DNA from: an uncultured Clostridia bacterium | GTDB lineage: Bacteria; Bacillota; Clostridia; Christensenellales; Aristaeellaceae | Direction: 5' to 3' | Assembly: GCA_945877525.1 (NCBI GenBank) | Contig: CAMDVP010000041.1 | Coordinates: forward strand, 1-15,932 | Length of the DNA stretch: 15,932 nt | Shown here: piece after piece, positions 6,476-13,419 of the stretch | Layout of the letters: every line of letters begins with the position of its first letter | Numbering within the stretch: position 1 is the stretch's first letter | Position numbers and translations under genes: made by a program | Notes under the pieces: generated by a model | What the model was told of the DNA's origin: nothing | Seen by the model: the letters and a program-made list of their open reading frames with translations, nothing else | The model's database searches: none

Positions 6476-7480
6476 ATGAAGATCTACACCATCAAGGACA
6501 TCGCCCAGAAGGCCGGCGTCAGCGTGACCACCGTGTCCCGCGTGCTGAACCACCGCCCGGACGTGAACCGCGAAACCCGGGAAAAGGTGGAGCGCGTCAT
6601 GGCCGCCTGCCATTTTGTGGGCAATGCCAACGCCCGCGGCCTCAAGCAGACCGAGGGCGACCTGGTGGCCATCATTGTCCGCGGCCATCAGAATCCCTTC
6701 CTTAACGCCCTGGCCGAGAGCATCCTTCAGCACACCAAGGACTGCAGGGCCACCTTCCTCACCGAGTTTATTGACGAGAAGGCCGATGAATTCCAGACGG
6801 CCCTGCGCCTTTTGCACGAGCGGAGGGTAAACGGCTTCATCTTCGTGGGCAGCCGCATCGACCAGCGCGCCCATGAGCTGTCCGGGCTTGATCTGCCCAT
6901 GGTGTTCACAACCGTCAGCGCCCAGCAGGCAGGCCTGCCCAGTGCAGCCTCCGTGGCCATCGACGACAGGGCCATGGGCCGCCTGGCCGCCCAGGTGCTC
7001 CTGGAGCGCGGGCATCGGAAAATCGCCGTGTTCGGCGCCAGCCGCACCGGCAGCGACAGCCTGTCCCTGCGCTATCTCGGCGTGCGGGACGCCTTCACCG
7101 CCGCGGGGCTTTCCTTCGACGAAAGCCGCTATGTGGAAACCCGCTTCTCCCTGCGGGGCGCGTATGACAGTGCAAGGGCCTTCTTCGCCGTGAAGGGCGA
7201 CACCACCGCCGTGTTCGCCATGAGCGACACCGTGGCCATGGGCGTGTGCCGCGCGCTGTCCGACATCGGCCGGCGCGTGCCGGAGGATGTAAGCGTCATC
7301 GGCTTTGACGGCACGGAAATGGGCAAATACTACACCCCGCGCCTTTCCACCATCGAGCAGCCCATCGAGGAGCTGGCCAGCCAAACCGTGCTGGTGCTCA
7401 CCGACATGCTGGAGCACGGCGTGCCGCCCCGGCATGTAACCGTGGAAGCCACCCTGCGGCTGCGCGAATCCGTCCTGTGA
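6476..7480 (+). CDS. LacI/GalR-family transcriptional regulator
   Basis: 334 aa. The N-terminal LacI-type helix-turn-helix is clear: YTIKDIAQKAGVSVTTVSRVLN (first 26 residues), followed by the hinge region ending NARGLK. A periplasmic-binding-like effector domain follows, with family landmarks GFIFVGSR, AQVLLERGHRKIAVFG and the C-terminal DVSVIGFDGTEMGKYYTPRLSTIEQP. ATG 6476 has GGAGG 9 nt upstream; a GTG 6 nt earlier is too close to that site. malQ and glgP follow on the same strand, so it likely senses a maltodextrin-type sugar and controls those genes and itself (inference from context and the shared operator-like motif). It lacks obvious features that would make it CcpA itself. A terminator immediately follows its stop. 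Confidence 0.93.
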   Translation: MKIYTIKDIAQKAGVSVTTVSRVLNHRPDVNRETREKVERVMAACHFVGNANARGLKQTEGDLVAIIVRGHQNPFLNALAESILQHTKDCRATFLTEFIDEKADEFQTALRLLHERRVNGFIFVGSRIDQRAHELSGLDLPMVFTTVSAQQAGLPSAASVAIDDRAMGRLAAQVLLERGHRKIAVFGASRTGSDSLSLRYLGVRDAFTAAGLSFDESRYVETRFSLRGAYDSARAFFAVKGDTTAVFAMSDTVAMGVCRALSDIGRRVPEDVSVIGFDGTEMGKYYTPRLSTIEQPIEELASQTVLVLTDMLEHGVPPRHVTVEATLRLRESVL

Positions 7481-7485
7481 ACCCT

Positions 7486-7510
7486 GCGGGCCCGCGCCCG
7501 CTTTCTTTTC
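7486..7510 (+). terminator. intrinsic terminator directly after the LacI-family gene
   Basis: GCGGGC-CCGC-GCCCGC forms a perfect 6-bp GC stem with a 4-nt loop, followed by TTTCTTTTC, starting 6 nt after the TGA stop. It would separate or attenuate regulator and malQ transcription. The T-run is interrupted by a C, so read-through is plausible. Confidence 0.7.
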
Positions 7511-7520
7511 GACAGGTTTC

Positions 7521-7532
7521 GGAAACGATACC
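7521..7532 (+). promoter_or_regulatory. second copy of the operator-like motif, ahead of malQ
   Basis: GGAAACGATACC matches the 6415-6426 site (GAAAACGTTACC) at 10 of 12 positions. Both sites are also preceded by ACAGG 3 or 4 nt upstream. It lies between the terminator and the malQ start. No convincing -35/-10 pair was found beside it, so the malQ promoter remains unplaced. Confidence 0.5.
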
Positions 7533-7566
7533 AACCCATGATTTTCAGCGAAAGGATGTATGCCTG

Positions 7567-9048
7567 ATGCGTCAAAGCGGAATCCTGTTGCATATCTCCT
7601 CCCTGCCCGGGCCGGGAGGCATCGGCAGCATGGGCAAGGAAGCCTTTGCCTTTGCCGATTTTCTACGCGCCAGCGGCATGAGATTGTGGCAGGTGCTGCC
7701 CATGGGCCCCACCGGCTACGGCGAATCGCCCTACCAGTCCTCCAGCGTGTTCGCGGGCAACCCCATGCTCATCTCCTGCGCCCGTCTGCGGGAGGAGGGG
7801 CTGCTGACCTACGAGGACAGCGAGGAGTTTTCCCCTGAAACGCTGGATCAGGTGGATTTCCCCGCCGTGCGGGAGAACAAGGAAAAGCTGCTCCGCCGGT
7901 GCTTTGCGCAGTCGGAAAAGAAGCTGGCGAAGGAGCTGACCGACTTCATCCGTGAGAATCCCTGGGCGGAGGACTTCGCCCTGTTCACCGCGGTGAAGAA
8001 GCACTTCAGCGACCAGATGTGGACCCGCTGGCCCGACGAGGGCATCCGCCTGCGTCAAAAGGACGCTGTGGCCCGCTACCGCCGGGAGCTGGACGTGGAG
8101 GTGCGGTACCACCTGTTCTGCCAGTACCTGTTCCGGCGGCAGTGGTTCGCGCTGAAAAAATACTGCAACGGGCTGGGCATCAGGCTCTTTGGCGACATGC
8201 CCATCTACGTGGCAGAGGACAGCGCCGACACCTGGACACACCCGGAGGTGTTCCAGCTGGATAAAAACCGCGTGCCCAAGCGGGTAGCGGGCGTGCCGCC
8301 GGACTATTTTTCCGCCGACGGTCAGCTGTGGGGCAATCCCCTCTACCGCTGGACAAGCCTGCGCCTGCACGGCTACGGCTGGTGGGTGGAGCGCATGCGC
8401 GCCATGGCCGCCATGTACGATCTCATCCGCATCGATCACTTCATCGGCTTTGCCAATTACTACTCCATCCCCCACGGCGCGCCCAACGCAAGGGGCGGCA
8501 AATGGGTGGTAGGCCCCGGCAAGAGCCTGTTCCGCACCTTCAACAGGAAGCTCCCCGGCCTGCCCATCATCGCAGAGGATCTGGGCTGCCTCAGCCCCCG
8601 GGTGCAGCGCCTGCTGGATTATGTGGGCTATCCCGGCATGAAGGTGCTGACCTTCGCCTTTGGCGGCGGGGATGACAACGTTCACCTGCCGCAGAACTAC
8701 CAGACCAACTGCGTGGCCTACACCGGCACCCACGATAACGACACCGTGCTGGGCTGGCTGGCCGCGCAGGATGAGAACACCGTGGCCCACGCCCGGCGGG
8801 TGCTGGGCTTTGACAGGCCCGAGGACGCGCCGGAGGCCTTCATCCGGGGCGTGATGGAATCCCGGGCGGATATCGCCGTCATTCCCATGCAGGACGCGCT
8901 GCATTTGGATGGCTCCGCCCGCATGAACCTGCCCGGCACCATCGGCGGCAACTGGCTGTGGCGCATGCTGCCCGGCAGCGACAGCGCCAAACTGGCCCGC
9001 CATCTCCGTGAACTCAACGACGCCACGCACAGGGGGACGAAAGCATGA
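7567..9048 (+). CDS. malQ: 4-alpha-glucanotransferase (amylomaltase, GH77)
   Basis: 493 aa. It transfers alpha-1,4-glucan segments between maltodextrins, releasing glucose and building longer chains for phosphorylase. GH77 landmarks run throughout: GILLHISSLPGPGGIGSMG at the N-terminus, WQVLPMGPTGYGESPYQSSS (41-60), GDMPIYVAEDSADTW (209-223). The catalytic residues are visible: nucleophile Asp290 (LIRIDHFIGF), acid/base Glu337 (IIAEDLG) and transition-state Asp390 (GTHDNDT). The ATG at 7567 begins the conserved domain; AAAGGA lies 10 nt upstream, a rather long spacing. An ATG at 7477 would add 30 unrelated residues overlapping the regulator gene and the terminator. The stop overlaps the glgP start (ATGA), indicating translational coupling. 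Confidence 0.96.
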   Translation: MRQSGILLHISSLPGPGGIGSMGKEAFAFADFLRASGMRLWQVLPMGPTGYGESPYQSSSVFAGNPMLISCARLREEGLLTYEDSEEFSPETLDQVDFPAVRENKEKLLRRCFAQSEKKLAKELTDFIRENPWAEDFALFTAVKKHFSDQMWTRWPDEGIRLRQKDAVARYRRELDVEVRYHLFCQYLFRRQWFALKKYCNGLGIRLFGDMPIYVAEDSADTWTHPEVFQLDKNRVPKRVAGVPPDYFSADGQLWGNPLYRWTSLRLHGYGWWVERMRAMAAMYDLIRIDHFIGFANYYSIPHGAPNARGGKWVVGPGKSLFRTFNRKLPGLPIIAEDLGCLSPRVQRLLDYVGYPGMKVLTFAFGGGDDNVHLPQNYQTNCVAYTGTHDNDTVLGWLAAQDENTVAHARRVLGFDRPEDAPEAFIRGVMESRADIAVIPMQDALHLDGSARMNLPGTIGGNWLWRMLPGSDSAKLARHLRELNDATHRGTKA

Positions 9049-11405
9049 TGACCGCATCCGAACTGATCCAGAGAGCCGAAACCATCCTGCTCACCGCCGA
9101 GCATACCACCCTTGAAAGGGCCAGCGCCATTCAACTGCATACTGCCCTGTCCACAGCCGCCATGGAGGCTCTCACCCCCACCTGGGTGCGCTGCGAGGAA
9201 GAGCGCTTCCCCCGCCGCCAGGCCTACTACCTGTCCGCCGAATACCTGGTGGGCCGCATGGTGTACAACAACCTTTACTGCCTGGGCCTGCTGGACGAGG
9301 CCCGGAAGCTGCTGAGCGAGCGCGGCGTTGACCTGGCCGTGCTGGAGGACATTGAGGACGACGCCTTCGGCAACGGCGGTCTGGGCCGTCTGGCCGCCTG
9401 CTTCCTGGACAGCGCGGTAACCACAAACGTTCCCCTGACCGGCTACGGCCTGCGCTACCGCTACGGTCTGTTCAAGCAGAGCTTTGTGAACGGCCGCCAG
9501 CATGAGGAGCCCGACGACTGGGCCAGGTATGGCGACCCGTGGAGCATCCGCCGCCTGGATCAGGCGGTGGTGGTCTCCATGAAGACCGGCGATGTGCTGG
9601 CCGTGCCCTACGACATGCCCGTGATCGGTTATGGTGCGAAGAATATCGGCACCCTGCGGCTGTGGCAGTGCGAAAGCCTGCACGAAACCGACTTTCCCCT
9701 GTTCAACCAGCAGAAGTACGCCGCGGCCGCCGCCGACAAGAACCGCGCCGAGGACATCACCAAGTACCTCTACCCCAACGACAGCCGCCGCGAGGGCAAG
9801 CAGCTGCGCGTGAAGCAGCAGTACATGCTGGTGTCCGCCTCCCTGCAGGACATGCTTCGCGGCTACAAGCTGCGTCACGGCAATGATTTCTCCTTCTTCG
9901 CCGCCGAGCATGCCGTGCAGCTCAACGACACCCATCCCGTTATGGCTATTCCCGAGCTGATCCGTTTGCTGGGGTTGGAGGGCGTGCCCTTTGAAGATGC
10001 TTTCCTGATTGCCCGGGACAGCTGCGCCTATACCAACCACACCGTGATGCAGGAGGCCCTCGAAAAGTGGGACCTGACCCTGCTTGGCTCTGTGTGTCCG
10101 GAGATTGTGGCCATCATCCGCAAAATCGACGAGCGCTTCCGTGCCGAAATGGCCGAAAAGGGCACGGAGGTCGGCCCTCACCGCTGCATCATCTGGCCCG
10201 CGCCATGGAACAAGCGGATCAAGCAGGTACACATGGCCCAGCTGGCTGTCTACGCCACCCACGCCACCAACGGCGTGGCCGCCCTGCACACCGAAATCCT
10301 CAAGGACGACGTGTTTGCCGACTGGTACGCCCTGTATCCCGAGCGCTTCCAGAACAAGACCAACGGCATCACCCAGCGGCGCTGGCTGGGCCTGTGCAAC
10401 CCCGAGCTGTCCGCGCTGATCGCCGGGAAGATCGGCGACGGGTTCCTCACCGACCTGTACCGCCTAGAGGAGCTGAAGCCCTTCATCGACGATGCGCTGT
10501 GCCGGGACTTCATCCGCGTCAAGGGCGAAAAGAAGCGCCAGCTGGCTGCGGAAATTGCCCGCAAGGAGGGCGTGACTCTCTCCCCCGACATGGTGTTCGA
10601 CGTACAGGTGAAGCGCCTGCACGAGTACAAGCGCCAGCTGATGAACGCCCTGAGCATCCTGGCTATCTACTTCCTGCTCAAGGACGGCAAGCTGCCGGAC
10701 TTCACCCCCACCGCCTTCATCTTCGGCGCGAAGGCCGCCCCGGGCTATGACCGGGCCAAGGCCATCATCCACTTCATCAACATGATTGCGGACATGGTGA
10801 ACGCCGACCCCGATACCGGCAACAGGCTGAAGGTGGTGTTCGTGCAGAACTACAACTGCTCCTGGGCGGAAAAAATCATCCCCGCGGCAGATATCAGCGA
10901 GCAGATTTCCCCCGCCGGCACCGAGGCCAGCGGCACCGGCAACATGAAGCTGATGCTCAACGGCGCGGTGACCCTGGGCACCTTCGACGGCGCGAACGTC
11001 GAGATCGTCGAGCAGGCCGGCAGGGAGAACAACTACATCTTCGGCGCCACGGTGGACGAGCTGAACGCCATCAAGGCCACCTACAATCCCAAGGCTATCT
11101 ATGCGGAAAACAGGCTGCTGGCCCGCTGCATGGACACGCTGGTGGACGGCACCTTCCCCGATGCGGACGGCATGCTGCGCGAATTGCACACCGCCCTGCT
11201 GGAGGGCGCCAGCTGGCACGCGCCGGATCACTACTTTGTGCTGAAGGATTTCGACTCCTACCTGGCCGCCAAGCTGCAGGCCAACCGTGATTTCAGTGAC
11301 AGCCTGTCCTTCGCCCGCAAGTGCCTGATGAACGTGGCCTCCGCCGGCAAGTTTTCCTCCGACCGCACCATCGGCCAGTATGCCAGGGAGATTTGGAACG
11401 TCTGA
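9045..11405 (+). CDS. glgP: glycogen/starch/alpha-glucan phosphorylase (GT35)
   Basis: 786 aa, full length for the shorter bacterial GlgP/MalP form. Phosphorolyses alpha-1,4-glucans to glucose-1-phosphate using pyridoxal phosphate. Key segments: YYLSAEYLVGR (61-71), DDAFGNGGLGRLAACFLDS (105-123), VQLNDTHPVMAIPEL (291-305), TNGITQRRWL (439-448), VQVKRLHEYKRQ (520-531). The PLP lysine is Lys635 in EASGTGNMKLMLNG (627-640), followed by GTFDGANVEI. The start at 9045 has AGGGGG 8 nt upstream; a second ATG follows immediately (ATGATG). Together with malQ it forms a minimal maltodextrin/glycogen breakdown module. No synthesis or debranching gene is in the window. Glycogen versus maltodextrin preference cannot be told from sequence alone. 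Confidence 0.97.
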   Translation: MMTASELIQRAETILLTAEHTTLERASAIQLHTALSTAAMEALTPTWVRCEEERFPRRQAYYLSAEYLVGRMVYNNLYCLGLLDEARKLLSERGVDLAVLEDIEDDAFGNGGLGRLAACFLDSAVTTNVPLTGYGLRYRYGLFKQSFVNGRQHEEPDDWARYGDPWSIRRLDQAVVVSMKTGDVLAVPYDMPVIGYGAKNIGTLRLWQCESLHETDFPLFNQQKYAAAAADKNRAEDITKYLYPNDSRREGKQLRVKQQYMLVSASLQDMLRGYKLRHGNDFSFFAAEHAVQLNDTHPVMAIPELIRLLGLEGVPFEDAFLIARDSCAYTNHTVMQEALEKWDLTLLGSVCPEIVAIIRKIDERFRAEMAEKGTEVGPHRCIIWPAPWNKRIKQVHMAQLAVYATHATNGVAALHTEILKDDVFADWYALYPERFQNKTNGITQRRWLGLCNPELSALIAGKIGDGFLTDLYRLEELKPFIDDALCRDFIRVKGEKKRQLAAEIARKEGVTLSPDMVFDVQVKRLHEYKRQLMNALSILAIYFLLKDGKLPDFTPTAFIFGAKAAPGYDRAKAIIHFINMIADMVNADPDTGNRLKVVFVQNYNCSWAEKIIPAADISEQISPAGTEASGTGNMKLMLNGAVTLGTFDGANVEIVEQAGRENNYIFGATVDELNAIKATYNPKAIYAENRLLARCMDTLVDGTFPDADGMLRELHTALLEGASWHAPDHYFVLKDFDSYLAAKLQANRDFSDSLSFARKCLMNVASAGKFSSDRTIGQYAREIWNV

Positions 11406-11440
11406 TTCTAATCCGTTTCAATAATCATATCCTTGTATGT

Positions 11441-11544
11441 GGCAAAAGGGTTTCGCCTCTGCGAAGGTTTGCAAAGGGCTTTGCGATTGCCCTTTGCAAA
11501 CCTTCGCGCCGCATCCCTATATTCGTTTGGGATAAGTACAGTAT
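11441..11544. repeat. structured intergenic repeat, variant copy C with long perfect hairpin
   Basis: This begins soon after the glgP stop. It contains a perfect 19-bp stem (GCGAAGGTTTGCAAAGGGC at 11461-11479 against 11489-11507) with a 9-nt loop. The core differs from copy B by only 3 bases over about 35, and the right end is ACAGTAT (11538-11544), as in copy B. The left end is diverged and placed approximately. In copies A and B a second small hairpin sits beside the core. Here it is degraded and the neighbouring sequence has become part of one long hairpin. No U-run follows the stem, so it is not a standard terminator, though it could protect the glgP mRNA 3' end. Confidence 0.75.
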
Positions 11545-11571
11545 TAATGAGTCTATCATAAGTATAGTCTG

Positions 11572-11711
11572 ATACTATGTTGCATTAAGAACATGGCATT
11601 AAGGGAGCGGCCCCGAAGGTTTCCAAAGGGCGATCGGAAAGCCCTTTGGTCGCGCCCGCAGGCGCGAAACCTCTGCCCTTGGCAAAGCAATCATTTAAGC
11701 AAGAACAGTAT
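11572..11711. repeat. 140-bp structured intergenic repeat, copy A (inverted to copy B)
   Basis: The ends are ATACTAT and ACAGTAT. It contains the 61-bp block 11609-11669 identical to the reverse complement of 6257-6317. Bases 11617-11672 can fold into a nearly perfect three-way junction. The outer stem is AGGTTT/AAACCT (11617-11622 with 11667-11672). Hairpin 1 is CCAAAGGGC/GCCCTTTGG (11623-11649) and hairpin 2 is CGCGCC/GGCGCG (11651-11666), with a single unpaired base between them. Copies C and A face each other with 27 bp between. Together with the terminator they account for the gene-free stretch 11406-11788. Confidence 0.85.
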
Positions 11712-11732
11712 GATACCATTTCACCAAAACAC

Positions 11733-11776
11733 AGCAGTCCCCGGAGCGCCGATGCTCCGGGGACTGCTTTCTGTTT
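11733..11776. terminator. two-way terminator between glgP and the CBS-domain gene
   Basis: AGCAGTCCCCGGAGC (11733-11747) pairs perfectly with 11754-11768: a 15-bp stem with a 6-nt loop. TTCTGTTT follows on the plus strand, and GTGTTTTGG follows on the minus strand. It can serve both convergent genes. Confidence 0.9.
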
Positions 11777-11788
11777 GACTGTATGCCG

Positions 11789-13153
11789 TTATTCCTCCGG
11801 CTTTTCCTCCTCGGCCGAGCCGTCCTGCCCGGCGCTTTCCTCCGGCAGCCTGGTCACCAAAGCGGATTCCACCCGGTGGTCCTCAATCTTCTCCACCTGA
11901 ATGTGCAGCCCGCAGGCGTCCACCTCGGGGGTCGCGCCGTCCTGGGGAATAGTGGTGAACTGGCTGAAGATCAGCCCGCCCAGCGTATCATATTCCTCCT
12001 CCAGGGGAAGGGAAATGTCAAGGGCCTCGGCCACGTCCTCCAGGGGGGCGGAGCCGGAAATGCGCCAGGTGTCCTCGGTGAGGGGCACGATTTCCGCCAC
12101 GGCCTCGCGGTCGGTTTCATCGTAGATGTTCCCGACGATTTCCTCCAGCAGGTCCTCCATGGTCACAATGCCGCTCATGCCGCCGTACTCGTCCACCACA
12201 ATGGCCATGTGGATTTTCTTCTTCTGCATATCGCGGAACAGCGCGTCCGCCTGCACAGTTTCCGGCACAAAGTACGCCTCGCGGATCAGTTCCCGCAGGG
12301 GACGGGGCTGATCAGCCTGGGCGTTGAGCAGGAAGCTGCGGGTGCTCAGCACGCCGATAATGTCGTCCATGTCCTCGTCATAGACAGGAAAACGGCTCAG
12401 CCCAGACTCGCGGATGGTCTTGAGGATGGTCTGCTCGTCGTCTCCAATCCAGATGCTGGTCACGTTGGTGCGGTGGGTCATGACATCCTCGGCAGAGCGG
12501 TTGTTGAACTCGAAGATATTCTCGATCATTTCCTTCTCGGTTTCTTCGATGGCGCCGCTTTCGCCGCCCATGTCCACCATCATACGGATTTCTTCCTCGG
12601 TCACCTCCTCAGGCTCGGCATTGGGGTCAATGCCCATGAGGCGGAGAATGCCGTTGGTGCTGGCGGAAAGCAGCCATACGATAGGCTTGAAGGCCGCCGA
12701 GCAGAACCGCAATACTCCGCAGGAGATGCGGGCCATCTTCTCCGGGTGCTGCATGGCGATGCGCTTGGGCACCAGCTCGCCCAGCACCAGGGTGAAGTAG
12801 GACAGAATCAGGGTAATGGCCACCACGCACACCGCGTTGAGCGTGCCCGGATCCATGCCCACGCCCAGGGACACCAGCCATGCCGCCAGGCGGGAGGCAA
12901 ACCTGTCCGCCGCAAAGGCCGAGCCCAGGAAGCCTGCCAGGGTGATGCACACCTGGATGGTCGAAAGGAAACGGTTGGGCGATTCCGCCAGTTGAAGAAG
13001 CTGCCCAGCCACCTTGTCGCCCTCCTCCGCGTCATGACGCAGCTTCACGTCGCTCAGCGAAAGCACGGCCACCTCCGTGGCGGCAAACCAGCCGTTGATC
13101 AGAATCAGGATCAGCTGAAGCAGCAGGGGACCTCCCCATGGGTCGGAAGACAA
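11789..13153 (-). CDS. hemolysin/CorC-type membrane protein (DUF21-CBS-CorC_HlyC)
   Basis: About 454 aa. The N-terminal DUF21/CNNM transmembrane domain (about 1-185) has hydrophobic helices, the family motif NGWFAATEVAVLSLS near the start, and LVLGELVPKRIA. A cytoplasmic tandem CBS pair follows (DVMTHRTNVTSI...SRFPVYDEDMDDIIGVL, then MAIVVDEYGGMSGIVTMEDLLEEIVG), and a C-terminal CorC_HlyC domain ends in an acidic tail. Relatives act in magnesium or cobalt efflux and some influence adhesion or hemolysis; CBS domains bind adenine nucleotides (family knowledge). The start is uncertain. GTG at 13162 overlaps the AAGGAG site, whereas TTG at 13153 is 8 nt from it, so TTG is preferred; the difference is 3 residues. 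Its promoter lies at 13258-13286 and it shares a terminator with glgP. Confidence 0.92.
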   Translation of the reverse strand: MSSDPWGGPLLLQLILILINGWFAATEVAVLSLSDVKLRHDAEEGDKVAGQLLQLAESPNRFLSTIQVCITLAGFLGSAFAADRFASRLAAWLVSLGVGMDPGTLNAVCVVAITLILSYFTLVLGELVPKRIAMQHPEKMARISCGVLRFCSAAFKPIVWLLSASTNGILRLMGIDPNAEPEEVTEEEIRMMVDMGGESGAIEETEKEMIENIFEFNNRSAEDVMTHRTNVTSIWIGDDEQTILKTIRESGLSRFPVYDEDMDDIIGVLSTRSFLLNAQADQPRPLRELIREAYFVPETVQADALFRDMQKKKIHMAIVVDEYGGMSGIVTMEDLLEEIVGNIYDETDREAVAEIVPLTEDTWRISGSAPLEDVAEALDISLPLEEEYDTLGGLIFSQFTTIPQDGATPEVDACGLHIQVEKIEDHRVESALVTRLPEESAGQDGSAEEEKPEE

Positions 13154-13257
13154 AACGATCACTCCTTATTCGATTGGGCAGCGGCGCTGCCTGCCTGCGT
13201 CCGCCAGCGGTATGGAAAAAGCGGACGCCCGGAAAACATTGAACCATACCATTATCC

Positions 13258-13286
13258 ATTATATCACAGCTTCTTCCCGAAAGCAA
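13258..13286 (-). promoter_or_regulatory. promoter of the CBS-domain gene (extended -10)
   Basis: On the minus strand: TTGCTT (13286-13281), 17-nt spacer, perfect TATAAT (13263-13258) preceded by TGA. The leader is about 95 nt and contains an 8-bp hairpin, GCGTCCGC (13197-13204) pairing with GCGGACGC (13221-13228). No known riboswitch was recognised in it. Confidence 0.78.
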
Positions 13287-13313
13287 CGTGCAAAAACAGC
13301 CTCACCCCATCCA

Positions 13314-13342
13314 TTGACAGCCGGGGCAAGATATGGTACCTT
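13314..13342 (+). promoter_or_regulatory. promoter of the 559-aa protein gene
   Basis: Perfect TTGACA (13314-13319), 17-nt spacer, TACCTT (13337-13342) with TG one base ahead (extended -10). The -10 itself is poor (3 of 6), so activator dependence is possible. The leader is about 70 nt and GC-rich. The gap 13163-13419 holds this and the divergent CBS-gene promoter. Confidence 0.6.
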
Positions 13343-13419
13343 CATAGACGGCTTCAGGCCGGCGGAGGGGTCGGCTGCGGCCACGCCTTTTCATCCGAGT
13401 TGAAAGGAAGGAATGCACC

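Noticed and set aside
7663..9057. 464-codon minus-strand frame opposite malQ
   Set aside because: Antisense shadow of malQ, whose catalytic residues are all intact on the plus strand.
8718..10289. 523-codon open frame on the minus strand across malQ and glgP
   Set aside because: It overlaps two confidently identified enzymes and has shadow composition without recognisable motifs.
11461..11507. Rho-independent terminator for glgP at the 19-bp hairpin
   Set aside because: No T-run follows the stem on either strand; the genuine terminator with a U-tail is at 11733-11776.
11461..11672. CRISPR array formed by the repeated palindromic units
   Set aside because: The repeats are in opposite orientation, of unequal length, without regular spacers and without cas genes nearby.
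13154..13250. Riboswitch (for example Mg2+-type) in the CBS-gene leader
   Set aside because: Only one 8-bp hairpin is visible in a leader of about 95 nt, too short for known Mg2+ riboswitches and lacking a terminator/antiterminator pair.
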